The notes beneath the pieces were generated by a model. That model was not told where the DNA came from, did not search any database, and saw only the letters and a list, made by a program, of their open reading frames with translations. 8,689 bases of DNA, from assembly GCA_937860175.1 (NCBI GenBank), contig CALMBJ010000118.1, positions 1 through 8,689 of the forward strand, read 5' to 3'. Of this stretch, positions 1-7,054 are shown one piece after another. Within the stretch, counting starts at the first letter, position 1. Every line of letters starts with the position of its first letter. The position numbers were made by a program, and so were the translations under genes. This DNA is from an uncultured Actinomycetes bacterium (GTDB lineage: Bacteria > Actinomycetota > Actinomycetes > Nanopelagicales > Nanopelagicaceae).

Positions 1-397
1 CGATTTGTGTACGTGCATAGTGTCCTGTGACAACTCCGTCATATCCCATGGCTCTTGCACGATCTAGGACAGCTGCAAATTTAATCTTCTCATTGCATCG
101 TAAACATGGGTTGGGCGTTCTGCCCGCTGAGTATTCAGCTAAGAAATCCTCCACTACGCCATCATGAAACTCTTCAGCCATGTCCCAAATGTAAAAAGGA
201 ATACCGATCACATCGGCGGCTCGTCGTGCATCATGAGAGTCCTCGATTGTGCAACATCCACGAGCGCCTGAACGATACTTTTGCGGATTTGCCGCCAAAG
301 CTAGGTGAACACCAATGACCTCATGGCCCGCCTCAACTGCGCGGGCAGCAGCTACCGCAGAATCAACTCCACCACTCATCGCTGCTATCAACTTCAT
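1..397 (-). CDS. mnmA: tRNA-specific 2-thiouridylase MnmA (3' end cut by window edge)
   Basis: MnmA (TrmU) is a cytoplasmic enzyme that adenylates U34 of the tRNAs for Lys, Glu and Gln and replaces its 2-oxygen with sulfur. The gene begins at the ATG at 397-395 and reads off the left edge, leaving 132 of about 360 residues. The product starts [18 protein letters not shown], with the ATP-pyrophosphatase loop SGGVDS at residues 8-13. The family signature [14 protein letters not shown] lies at residues 94-107; C98 is the expected catalytic cysteine. TGHYAR follows at 124-129. The second catalytic cysteine would lie beyond the window. Its ATG overlaps the TGA of the upstream cysteine desulfurase gene (ATGA, 397-394), so translation is probably coupled to that of its likely sulfur donor. 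The identification is firm; only the missing C-terminus is unverified. Confidence 0.96.
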   Translation of the reverse strand, partial: MKLIAAMSGGVDSAVAAARAVEAGHEVIGVHLALAANPQKYRSGARGCCTIEDSHDARRAADVIGIPFYIWDMAEEFHDGVVEDFLAEYSAGRTPNPCLRCNEKIKFAAVLDRARAMGYDGVVTGHYARTQI

Positions 398-1536
398 ACT
401 TTGTTTGCCGCCCGTCCTGTCGCAATTACATCTGGCAGCACTGACATTACATAATCAACATCTGCCTGGGTCGATGCGGCACCAAAGGAGAAACGAAGTG
501 AGGATTGTGCACTCACTTCGGTGTGTCCCATCGCAAGCAATACATGGCTAGCTTCGTGAACACCTGCGCTACATGCAGAGCCGGTCGATGCAGAAACGTT
601 TGCATTATCTAAAAGCAGAAGCAAGGTATCGCTTTGCGTTCCTGGAAAGGTGACATTAACGATTCCAGGTAAACGTTTGCTAGCTTCACCATTTACATAT
701 GCATCCGGAATTGCTGTGCGCAAAGCGGTGATGAAATTGTCGCGCAAGGTTTGAACTGCAGCGCTTGGGTAACTCTCTGTAGCGGCGGCGGAAAATGCCA
801 CGATACTCGGAGCGTTTAATGTTCCACTACGAATCTCGCGTTCTTGTCCTCCGCCATGGAGCAGCGCTGGAATCTCGTAAGCACGGCGCAAAATCAAAGC
901 TCCAATACCAAGTGGACCGCCAATTTTATGGGCGCTCAAAGTTAGCGCGGTAACTCCAAGTTCTTTGTAGTTAAGAGGAACTTTCTTGAAACTTTGTACG
1001 GCATCGGTGTGTACTGGAATATCTCCTGCTAACAAAACAATTTCTTGAACTGGTTGTACTACACCTGTTTCATTATTGGAGTGCATTATTGAAATAACAG
1101 CGATCTCATGGCCACGCTTTGCGATTAAATCCTGAATAAAATCAAGATCCACAACTCCATGAACATTGATTGGAGCAAGAATTACTTCAGCGCCTTCATG
1201 TGTTTCTAACCAATGCGCAGGATCCAGAATTGCGTGATGCTCAATCGCTGAAATAACTACAAGGCTTTTGCCTTTCGCCTTTCCGTTCCACCACAAACCC
1301 TTTAGCGCAATGTTGTTTGCTTCTGTGCCCGAACCGGTGAAGATAACTTCAGATGGCAGGCAGCCAACTTGTGCAGCTATCGCTTCGCGAGCATCTTCGA
1401 GAGCTTTGCGGGTCGCACGTCCATGCGTATGCAGACTTGATGGGTTGCCCAATTCTTGAAGCTGAGCGGTGATCGCCTTGAAAGCGGCAGGCGACAGTGG
1501 TGTCGTTGCTGCATGGTCTAGATAGATCGAAGGCAC
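394..1536 (-). CDS. Cysteine desulfurase (NifS/IscS-like, PLP-dependent)
   Basis: This class V aminotransferase-fold enzyme takes sulfur from L-cysteine as an enzyme persulfide and releases alanine. From the GTG at 1536 it has 380 residues, normal for the family. The N-terminus is [16 protein letters not shown], the standard YLDHAATTP opening. H101 (EHHA), D178 (HTDAVQ) and K204 ([10 protein letters not shown]) fit the PLP site, with K204 as the Schiff-base lysine. C322 in GSACSAG is the expected persulfide cysteine, followed by SSLRFSFG. The frame stays open to an ATG at 1596, but that start would overlap etfA by 50 nt and add about 20 residues before the conserved opening, so I prefer the GTG. 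A 10-nt gap separates it from etfA, and its stop overlaps the mnmA start. This pairing resembles Bacillus YrvO-MnmA, where a dedicated desulfurase serves tRNA thiolation. A general Fe-S role is also possible. Confidence 0.93.
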   Translation of the reverse strand: MPSIYLDHAATTPLSPAAFKAITAQLQELGNPSSLHTHGRATRKALEDAREAIAAQVGCLPSEVIFTGSGTEANNIALKGLWWNGKAKGKSLVVISAIEHHAILDPAHWLETHEGAEVILAPINVHGVVDLDFIQDLIAKRGHEIAVISIMHSNNETGVVQPVQEIVLLAGDIPVHTDAVQSFKKVPLNYKELGVTALTLSAHKIGGPLGIGALILRRAYEIPALLHGGGQEREIRSGTLNAPSIVAFSAAATESYPSAAVQTLRDNFITALRTAIPDAYVNGEASKRLPGIVNVTFPGTQSDTLLLLLDNANVSASTGSACSAGVHEASHVLLAMGHTEVSAQSSLRFSFGAASTQADVDYVMSVLPDVIATGRAANKV

Positions 1537-1546
1537 GGGCCTAAGT

Positions 1547-2500
1547 CTATGACTTGCGGGCTTTAACGCCTTCCGTTGCCTTAGGCAGAACGGCAAACAA
1601 GTCTCCTACGACGCCGAAATCAGCGATCTCAAAGAGCGGGGCTTCAGGATCTTTATTGATCACAACGATTGTCTTACTTGTCTGCATTCCTGCACGGTGC
1701 TGGATCGCGCCTGAAATTCCACATGCAACATAGAGCTGCGGGCTTACCGATTTACCAGTTTGTCCAACTTGATAAGAGTGTGGGTACCAACCAGCATCAG
1801 TGGCTGCACGTGATGCACCAACGGCGGCTCCTAATGAGTCTGCAAAACCTTCAACCGCTGAGAAATCTCCATTTGTTCCACGCCCACCCGAAACAACAAT
1901 ATTTGCCTCTGTTAACTCTGGGCGACCACCTTGAACAGGAGGTTGTGTTGAAGTAACAGTTGCCTTCTTGGATGAATCTGACACCTGCAATGAAAGTGTT
2001 TCAACCGCTGGAGTTGCGGCATCTGTTTGTGCATCAATTGAATTAGGACGCACTGTAATGATTGGGGTTCCGTGTGAAACCTTTGAGTGCACAGTTGTAG
2101 AGCCACCAAATACAAGTTGCGTTGCAGTTACATCTGCAGCGACATCGACCGCATCTGTGATGATTCCTGAACCGCTCTTCACCGCGGTGCGAGCTGCAAC
2201 CTCTTTACCAAAGGCATGTGAAGCAACAAGAACTGCAGCTGGCGATTGCGATGCAATAATCTGGGAAAGCACATCGGCAACTGCAGCCACACCGTTGTTT
2301 ACAAATGCATCTGATTCAACGACAACAACTTTGGATACTGGACCTTTATTGATCTCAGCAGCCATAGCTGCACCTTTACCTGCCGGTGCCAAAACCACAG
2401 CTGTTACCTCGCCAATGCGCGCACCAAGAGTTGCTAACTCAGCATTTGTCTTTGTCGCCTTTGAGCTTACAAAGTCAGCCAAAATCAATACATTGCTCAT
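1547..2500 (-). CDS. etfA: Electron transfer flavoprotein subunit alpha
   Basis: EtfA (FixB) is the FAD-binding half of the soluble EtfAB heterodimer, which passes electrons from acyl-CoA and other dehydrogenases to ETF:quinone oxidoreductase. The 317-residue product has an alternating alpha/beta N-terminal domain (about 1-190). The C-terminal FAD domain carries SGGRG (204-208), [11 protein letters not shown] (228-238), [10 protein letters not shown] (245-254) and [16 protein letters not shown] (257-272). It ends with the [20 protein letters not shown] block (281-300). These are the diagnostic EtfA elements in the usual order. The ATG at 2500-2498 overlaps the etfB stop in an ATGA, with no strong Shine-Dalgarno sequence (GAAG only), so translational coupling is likely. 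The tail of the Ala/Ser/Val-rich middle (about 155-195) is variable in the family. Confidence 0.96.
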   Translation of the reverse strand: MSNVLILADFVSSKATKTNAELATLGARIGEVTAVVLAPAGKGAAMAAEINKGPVSKVVVVESDAFVNNGVAAVADVLSQIIASQSPAAVLVASHAFGKEVAARTAVKSGSGIITDAVDVAADVTATQLVFGGSTTVHSKVSHGTPIITVRPNSIDAQTDAATPAVETLSLQVSDSSKKATVTSTQPPVQGGRPELTEANIVVSGGRGTNGDFSAVEGFADSLGAAVGASRAATDAGWYPHSYQVGQTGKSVSPQLYVACGISGAIQHRAGMQTSKTIVVINKDPEAPLFEIADFGVVGDLFAVLPKATEGVKARKS

Positions 2501-3279
2501 ATCAACTTCTTTTCTGCTAGGAATGAAACCATTTGCTCTGCAGCGTTGTCATCAGTGACCTTAATTCCTGCCGCACGTGGCGGACGAGGTGATGAATCTG
2601 CAACAAGTGACCATGCAGAATCCACCGCAACTCCGACTGCAGCTAAATCTCGGTTCTCAATAACCTTCTTCTTTGCCGCCATGATCCCCTTAAATGACGG
2701 GTAACGCGGTTCATTGATCTTTTCTACAACTGAAATAACACAAGGGAATTGGGCGTTCATCTCTTCCACGCCCGCCTCTGTTACACGTGTGATTGAAACC
2801 TTCTGAGCAGCTGGATCAACCTCAACCTTTGAAGCAAAGGTAAGTTGTGCTGCATTCAAACGCTCTGCCAACATCGCAGGAACAACGCTCATTCGCGCAT
2901 CTGTTGACTCTGTTCCGCAAACAACGAGATCAAATCCGCCCTTTTCGATGACCGCTGCAAGTACCGCAGATGTTGCGAGCGCATCTGCACCAGCAAGCTT
3001 TGAATCGGTAACCAAGATCGCATCATTTGCACCCATTGATAACGCCTTACGAACCGCTTCGGTTGCACGCTCTGGGCCCATTGAGATCACGGTAACTGTG
3101 TGAGCTCCACCTTCTTCATTTCCACCATGAGCTTCTGCGATACGTAGCGCTTCTTCAACCGCATACTCATCGAGATCATTGAGAACTGCATCAACGCTCT
3201 CGCGATCGAGAACTCCATTGACCATCTTCTTTTCAGCCCATGAATCTGGGACCTGCTTAACGCAAACGGCGATTTTCAT
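2497..3279 (-). CDS. etfB: Electron transfer flavoprotein subunit beta
   Basis: EtfB (FixA) is the AMP-binding partner of EtfA and supplies the docking surface for dehydrogenases. From the ATG at 3279 it has 260 residues and opens MKIAVCVKQVPDSW, the typical EtfB start. NGVLDRESVDAVLNDLDEYA (21-40) is the classic segment after the first strand. CGTESTDARMSVVPAMLAERL (121-141) is the adenine nucleotide-binding region. The family block around FPCVISVVEKINEPRYPS (178-195) is followed by a lysine-rich stretch, which also contains the dehydrogenase-recognition region. A GTG two codons upstream (3285) is in frame, but the protein family begins at the ATG. No Shine-Dalgarno sequence precedes it, while a -10-like TAACCT sits exactly six bases upstream, which suggests a leaderless mRNA. 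First gene of the etfBA-desulfurase-mnmA operon. Confidence 0.96.
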   Translation of the reverse strand: MKIAVCVKQVPDSWAEKKMVNGVLDRESVDAVLNDLDEYAVEEALRIAEAHGGNEEGGAHTVTVISMGPERATEAVRKALSMGANDAILVTDSKLAGADALATSAVLAAVIEKGGFDLVVCGTESTDARMSVVPAMLAERLNAAQLTFASKVEVDPAAQKVSITRVTEAGVEEMNAQFPCVISVVEKINEPRYPSFKGIMAAKKKVIENRDLAAVGVAVDSAWSLVADSSPRPPRAAGIKVTDDNAAEQMVSFLAEKKLI

Positions 3280-3285
3280 AGCCAC

Positions 3286-3314
3286 AGGTTACTGGTGAGT
3301 AACCCAATTGGCTA
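3286..3314 (-). promoter_or_regulatory. Candidate leaderless promoter of the etfB operon
   Basis: On the minus strand TAGCCA (3314-3309) and TAACCT (3291-3286) are separated by 17 bases. Six bases then lead to the ATG at 3279. A TANNNT -10 element six bases before the start codon is the usual geometry of actinobacterial leaderless transcripts, and no ribosome binding site is present. Both hexamers match consensus at four or fewer positions, so the call is moderate. Confidence 0.5.
3287..3304. promoter_or_regulatory. 18-bp palindrome, candidate operator at the etfB promoter
   Basis: The arms GGTTACT (3287-3293) and AGTAACC (3298-3304) are perfect inverted repeats around GGTG. The palindrome covers five of the six bases of the proposed etfB -10 element and part of the spacer. 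A repressor bound there would block polymerase. Size and symmetry suit a dimeric regulator of TetR or GntR type. I cannot name the regulator. As RNA it could form only a short 7-bp hairpin, with no following T run, so a terminator is unlikely. Confidence 0.5.
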
Positions 3315-3371
3315 CCTCAATCACACTCAAAAACCCCTCCTTTTACCCCTAACCAAGGCAAGATACCCACC

Positions 3372-5501
3372 ATGCTTCCTGCAGATCCACGAACCCTTGG
3401 CGCTACCGTCACAGATGGCGGAACCAACTTTGCGATCTGGAGCAACGCTGCAGATGCTGTTGAGCTATGCCTCTTTAATGAGGTCAATGGAAAATGGGTT
3501 GAAACACGTTTTGCCATGTCCCATCGCAATGGACCGATCTGGCATGGGTACCTAGCTGGCGTTCGCGCAGGACAGCGATATGGATATCGCGTCTATGGAC
3601 CTTGGATTCCGGAATACGGCGTTCGCCTTAACCCCGCCAAATTACTGCTTGATCCTTACGCCCATGTGGTTGATGGAGATGTTATCTACTCCCCTGAAAT
3701 TTACGGCCATTTTGCACATGATCTTTCTGGTGATGGCGATTTAAATCAACGCGATTATCGTGACAGCGCCGGAAAGGTTCCGTACTCGGTTGTAACAGAT
3801 TATCCAGTTCGCCAAGTAAACCGGCCGCTTGTGCCCTGGGCTAAGACCATTGTTTATGAAGCACATGTAAAGGGGTTAACCGCCTTTAATAATGAGATTC
3901 CAGAAAATGAACGCGGAAGTTACAAAGCTCTTGGTCACCCCAGCACCATCTCGCATTTGAAATCAATTGGTGTTACCGCCTTAGAGCTCTTACCAATTGC
4001 GCAATTTATAACGGAGCCGACACTTCATAGCCGTGGTCGCAAAAATCATTGGGGTTACAACTCTTTACTCTTTAGCGCTCCCCATAAAGAGTATGCCTGT
4101 ACATCGGATCCGATTACCGAACTGCAATGGTCTGTTGATCAATTACATGCCGCTGGTATTGAAGTTATCTTGGATGTTGTTTACAACCACACCGCAGAAG
4201 GTGGAGTAGGTGGTCCAACCCTTTCGTATAAGGGAATTGATGGACATGCTTATTACAGGCAGGATTCAAATGGTCGATATCTGGATGTAACTGGGTGCGG
4301 AAATACTTTTGCTGCAAGCAAACCTCACTCTGTGCGCCAAATTATTGATTCCCTGCGCTGGTGGATTGAAGTTGTCGGAGTTGATGGCTTCCGGTTTGAC
4401 CTAACTACCGCTCTTTACACAAGTGATAGCGCCTTCAACTCATCACTTATGGCAGCTATTGGCGCAGACTCTGTACTTCGTAACTTCAAAATGATCGCTG
4501 AACCTTGGGATATCTCCCGTTATTCATTAGGTGATTTTCCGCATCCATGGCGTGAATGGAATGACGCGTACCGTGACTCGGTTCGCCAATTTTGGTTAGG
4601 TGATTTAGCACGTGGCTACGGAGAAGGTGTTTCAGATATCGCATCAAGTATCAGCGGCTCTAGCAATATCTTCCACTATCGCGGACCCACATCTTCAATT
4701 AACTTTGTTGCAGCTCATGATGGCTTCACCATCCATGACATGGTTTCTTTTAATGAGAAACACAACCACCCAAACCTTGAAAATAACGCGGATGGCAACG
4801 ACTCAAACCGTTCATGGAATGTTGGGCATGAAGGTGAAAGTAATGACCCTCAGATCCAAGAGGTTCGAACTCGACTTAAAAAATCTTTACTAGCCACCTT
4901 GATGCTCTCTTCAGGAGTTCCGATGCTCAACATGGGTGATGAGGTGAGCAGAACTCAAAATGGTTCTAACAATGCTTACTCATTGCCGCTGGATCACTCA
5001 GAAGAAACTGAAGCCTCATTCAATGGAGGATGGGCTCTTCCTTGGAGTTTAAGTCAGGAACAACAAGATATTTTAGATTCCGTTAAATCCTTAGCCGAGA
5101 TCCGCGACTCTTATCTAGCCGATGTTGCCTCAGAGTTTTTCACTGGGGCACTTGATAAGGGAACAAATAGAAAAGATATCGCCTGGTTTTCCTTGGGCGG
5201 AAATGAAATGAGCGATGATCACTGGCGCGATGAAGAAAAGCGAAGTATCACAGTCTTTATCGAAGCCGATCCCAACAAAGCACTGTTATTAATGCTCAAC
5301 TCATCTAATCAAGAGACTACCTTTACGCTTCCAGATGCCAGTTGGGGTCAAACCTTTAGATGTATCTTTGATGCATCTAAAAAGGTACAGACTTACGAAC
5401 CTGTAATTGCTGCTCCATCTGCAAAGGTTCAAGTTCCTTCGCACAGCGTTCTCGTGTGGTTGGTATCTGGCCGTGTTTCAGCTGGCCGCACCACTAATTA
5501 A
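3372..5501 (+). CDS. glgX: Glycogen debranching enzyme GlgX (GH13)
   Basis: GlgX hydrolyses alpha-1,6 branch points of glycogen in the cytoplasm, usually after phosphorylase has shortened the outer chains. The 709-residue product is of normal length. An N-terminal CBM48-like domain (about 5-130, with GTNFAIWSNAADAVELCLF) precedes the GH13 barrel. Catalytic regions are DVVYNH (268-273), GFRFDLTTAL (339-348, nucleophile D343), AEPWD (376-380, acid/base E377) and FVAAHDG (445-451, stabiliser D450). The debranching-type segments NHWGYN (225-230) and NNADGNDSNRSWN (471-483) are also present. A small beta-rich C-terminal domain ends in SHSVLVWLV. The ATG at 3372 is the only usable start: no ATG, GTG or TTG lies in frame between the stop at 3300-3302 and it. 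No clear Shine-Dalgarno sequence or promoter was found; AAGG lies 13 nt upstream. TreX, the trehalose-pathway homologue, is less likely because no treY or treZ is adjacent. Confidence 0.95.
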   Translation: MLPADPRTLGATVTDGGTNFAIWSNAADAVELCLFNEVNGKWVETRFAMSHRNGPIWHGYLAGVRAGQRYGYRVYGPWIPEYGVRLNPAKLLLDPYAHVVDGDVIYSPEIYGHFAHDLSGDGDLNQRDYRDSAGKVPYSVVTDYPVRQVNRPLVPWAKTIVYEAHVKGLTAFNNEIPENERGSYKALGHPSTISHLKSIGVTALELLPIAQFITEPTLHSRGRKNHWGYNSLLFSAPHKEYACTSDPITELQWSVDQLHAAGIEVILDVVYNHTAEGGVGGPTLSYKGIDGHAYYRQDSNGRYLDVTGCGNTFAASKPHSVRQIIDSLRWWIEVVGVDGFRFDLTTALYTSDSAFNSSLMAAIGADSVLRNFKMIAEPWDISRYSLGDFPHPWREWNDAYRDSVRQFWLGDLARGYGEGVSDIASSISGSSNIFHYRGPTSSINFVAAHDGFTIHDMVSFNEKHNHPNLENNADGNDSNRSWNVGHEGESNDPQIQEVRTRLKKSLLATLMLSSGVPMLNMGDEVSRTQNGSNNAYSLPLDHSEETEASFNGGWALPWSLSQEQQDILDSVKSLAEIRDSYLADVASEFFTGALDKGTNRKDIAWFSLGGNEMSDDHWRDEEKRSITVFIEADPNKALLLMLNSSNQETTFTLPDASWGQTFRCIFDASKKVQTYEPVIAAPSAKVQVPSHSVLVWLVSGRVSAGRTTN

Positions 5502-6256
5502 CTCTTGAAGGTTACAGAAACTGTAGCTGTAACTGTCTTTTCAATAGTCGATGTGTCATAAGCACCGTAATCAGCTGTCATAGTTGAATCAGGTGTGGTG
5601 ATTTGGATAGGCCCAGCCTTCACATTGACTAGTGCTCCTATATTTCCACCTACAGCCTTGGTTAATGCTTCGGCACGAACCTTGGCATCTTTCATCGCTT
5701 CTGCCATCAACTGTGGGCGAAGCTCTGGAAGGTTAGAGATGTAGTACGCAGGTCCATAGTTATTGGCGTTAATACCAGTTGCCAAAAGTGTTCCGATACC
5801 TTGGCTGAGCTTGGAAACTAATTGCACATCCTTAGATCGCACAGTTACTTCGCGAGTTGCACGGTAGGAAAGAATTCTGCCGGTCGCATTTCCGTTGATG
5901 TACTCCTCATTTGCAAAGGTAGCGACGGCTCCAAGGGTTAGGCCTTGGGCTGCAATTCCACCTTCAGTTAAGTACTTAGACAATGCTGCAACATCTGCAT
6001 CAACCTTTTTAACTGCGGTTGCAACAGTTGGAGATGACAAACTCACATTAAGAACCCATACCGCGTTGTCGGCGGTTGCTGTTGTCTTTGCAGATCCAGT
6101 AACGGTAATTCCATCGCTACTACGGGATGCAAAACCTGAACCAACCTGCATTAATCCGCCACCAATTGCAAGGGACATGATTACCGCTGCAACGATAATT
6201 GTTATGGCTTTGCGGCGTTCTACGGTGATGATTGGGCTTTCATTAAGTTGAGTCAT
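5498..6256 (-). CDS. Membrane-anchored SIMPL-domain (DUF541) protein
   Basis: The 252-residue product has a short basic cytoplasmic N-terminus (1-16, ending ERRK) and one hydrophobic segment (about 17-37). The rest is probably extracytoplasmic. The segment may be an uncleaved anchor; a signal peptidase site is not obvious. Residues 49-250 match the SIMPL fold. The entry motif is GITVTGSAKTTATAD (49-63). The middle has alternating strands and helices, and SYRATREVTVRSKD is at 130-143. The helix after ISNLPELRPQLMAEAMKDAK (173-192) runs into an AVGGNIGALVNVK stretch, and a final strand ends TVTATVSVTFKS. SIMPL proteins include E. coli YggE and BP26 of Brucella; they oligomerise, and YggE has been linked to oxidative stress, but no enzymatic activity is settled. 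The gene starts 16 nt after the DUF3145 stop, preceded by AGGA (6267-6264), and its stop overlaps that of glgX. Confidence 0.88.
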   Translation of the reverse strand: MTQLNESPIITVERRKAITIIVAAVIMSLAIGGGLMQVGSGFASRSSDGITVTGSAKTTATADNAVWVLNVSLSSPTVATAVKKVDADVAALSKYLTEGGIAAQGLTLGAVATFANEEYINGNATGRILSYRATREVTVRSKDVQLVSKLSQGIGTLLATGINANNYGPAYYISNLPELRPQLMAEAMKDAKVRAEALTKAVGGNIGALVNVKAGPIQITTPDSTMTADYGAYDTSTIEKTVTATVSVTFKS

Positions 6257-6263
6257 ATTTGCA

Positions 6264-6267
6264 TCCT
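6264..6267 (-). promoter_or_regulatory. Ribosome binding site of the SIMPL gene
   Basis: AGGA on the minus strand lies seven bases before the ATG at 6256, inside the 16-nt gap after DUF3145. It supports independent initiation at this start within the operon. Confidence 0.6.
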
Positions 6268-6272
6268 ACTGG

Positions 6273-6782
6273 CTAGATTGCTCGAAGATGTGCAATCTCT
6301 TGAAGGTCAACACTCCTAAATCGATCGAGCTCTAGCTCCCACGCACTTCCCAGTAGCGCCGCAATTGCTTCGCGAATGCTTTCTTCATCGAAAGAGTTTT
6401 TTAATGCGTTACCGAGTTGATTTTCAGTAAGGATGACCGCACCTGTCTGATCAACAAGAGAGCGATGGATACCAAGTTCAGGGGTGCATCTAAAGAGTTC
6501 GCCACCATTGTCAGTGTTTTCAATAACCTCAAAGTTCAGGTAATGCCAACTGTGAAGTGAACTTGCAAGCTCAGCGGCGGCACCTTCGCGGTCGCGAAAT
6601 TCGATTTGAGTTCGATAAGAGCCAGGGAGCAATGGTTGGGGGCTCCACGTTGGCTTCACCCAGGTTCCAAGAGCAGCTTGAATCGCCCAATCAATATGGT
6701 GGCGCAGCGCAGATGGTGATGAGTGAATTGTTAAGAAACCCCGAACCTGCTGACGGTTTGAGGGCGTGGTTAAACGTTCCAT
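6273..6782 (-). CDS. DUF3145 family protein, function unknown
   Basis: The product matches DUF3145, a conserved actinobacterial family with no known function. From the ATG at 6782 it has 169 residues, the family's usual size. Recognisable blocks are RGFLTIHSSPSALRHHIDWAI (14-34), PTWSPQPLLPGSYRTQIEF (44-62), FRCTPELGIHRS (97-108, followed by a GAVILTENQL stretch) and LLGSAWELELDRFR (143-156). There is no signal peptide or membrane segment, so it is probably cytoplasmic. The open frame extends to an ATG at 6839, but AAGGAG stands four bases before 6782 and the family's conserved sequence starts soon after, so the shorter start is chosen. A near-consensus promoter lies upstream, and the SIMPL gene follows 16 nt downstream. 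Residues 63-77 are Ala/Glu-rich and probably helical. Family assignment is from memory of the conserved pattern, without a profile search. Confidence 0.85.
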   Translation of the reverse strand: MERLTTPSNRQQVRGFLTIHSSPSALRHHIDWAIQAALGTWVKPTWSPQPLLPGSYRTQIEFRDREGAAAELASSLHSWHYLNFEVIENTDNGGELFRCTPELGIHRSLVDQTGAVILTENQLGNALKNSFDEESIREAIAALLGSAWELELDRFRSVDLQEIAHLRAI

Positions 6783-6786
6783 GGTT

Positions 6787-6792
6787 CTCCTT
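6787..6792 (-). promoter_or_regulatory. Ribosome binding site that sets the DUF3145 start
   Basis: AAGGAG, a perfect six-base anti-16S match, lies four bases before the ATG at 6782. It favours this start over the in-frame ATG at 6839, which has no comparable site. Confidence 0.75.
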
Positions 6793-6860
6793 GCAAGGTT
6801 GCCCAAATGCGACCTTCCCCAGCAGCATTTTTGGCTCAAACTTGCTTTGCGAACACCTCA

Positions 6861-6890
6861 ATTAGACACCACTGAGCCTAAAACTGTCTA
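6861..6890 (-). promoter_or_regulatory. Promoter of the DUF3145-SIMPL operon
   Basis: On the minus strand TAGACA (6890-6885) and TCTAAT (6866-6861) are separated by 18 bases; each matches the housekeeping consensus at five of six positions. Transcription would start near 6854, giving a leader of about 70 nt before the ATG at 6782. This is the best promoter match I found in the window. Confidence 0.65.
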
Positions 6891-6899
6891 CTCCCCCTT

Positions 6900-6928
6900 T
6901 AGGCATACGGGGCTACAGGCGGTAGAGT
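6900..6928 (+). promoter_or_regulatory. Candidate csp promoter, back to back with the DUF3145 promoter
   Basis: TAGGCA (6900-6905), 17 bases, then TAGAGT (6923-6928); each hexamer matches four of six consensus positions, and TANNNT suits an actinobacterial -10. The start would lie near 6935, giving a leader of about 120 nt. The two divergent -35 elements are only nine bases apart. A second -10-like CATAAT at 6972-6977 lacks a good -35. Confidence 0.5.
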
Positions 6929-7004
6929 TCACCTCAGTCGGACGCTTAATCAGTACCCGTTTCATGTTTTGCATAATCGGTATCGCTGGAGCAAGAGGAA
7001 GACC

Positions 7005-7029
7005 GTGAACCGAGGATTTCTCGGATCAC
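7005..7029 (+). promoter_or_regulatory. Stem-loop in the csp 5' leader
   Basis: GTGA (7005-7008) pairs with TCAC (7026-7029) and CCGAG (7010-7014) with CTCGG (7020-7024). The stem is nine base pairs with one A-A mismatch and a GATTT loop. It ends ten bases before the AAGGA ribosome binding site and has no T run, so it is not a terminator. Cold-shock mRNAs are known for long structured leaders, so a role in translation or stability is plausible but untested. Confidence 0.55.
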
Positions 7030-7039
7030 CCACATATCG

Positions 7040-7044
7040 AAGGA
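7040..7044 (+). promoter_or_regulatory. Ribosome binding site of csp
   Basis: AAGGA lies ten bases before the ATG at 7055, within an A-rich, probably unpaired stretch that follows the leader hairpin. Confidence 0.65.
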
Positions 7045-7054
7045 AAATAAATAC

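Noticed and set aside
1537..1596. Upstream ATG start at 1596 for the cysteine desulfurase
   Set aside because: It would overlap etfA by 50 nt and add a basic leader with no family counterpart; the conserved YLDHAATTP opening begins right after the GTG at 1536.
1968..2558. Long plus-strand open frame of 196 codons opposite etfA and etfB
   Set aside because: It lies fully antisense to the clear etfA frame, its Ala/Thr/Ser-rich product resembles no family I know, and etfA codon structure explains its lack of stops.
3287..3304. Palindrome near etfB as an intrinsic terminator
   Set aside because: The stem is only seven pairs, no T run follows on either strand, and it lies between two divergent gene starts where no transcript should end.
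5471..5488. Repeated TGGCC/GGCC elements near the glgX 3' end as a terminator
   Set aside because: Only four base pairs can form, with an 11-base loop and no T run on either strand.
6909..6985. tRNA-like start GGGGCTA followed by GGTAGAG
   Set aside because: There is no GTTCGAA-type T arm and no matching 3' acceptor strand about 70 bases on; the stretch fits the csp promoter better.
6964..7008. Possible 14-codon upstream reading frame in the csp leader (ATG at 6964, TGA at 7006-7008)
   Set aside because: No ribosome binding site precedes it and the peptide has no run of regulatory codons; it is more likely chance.
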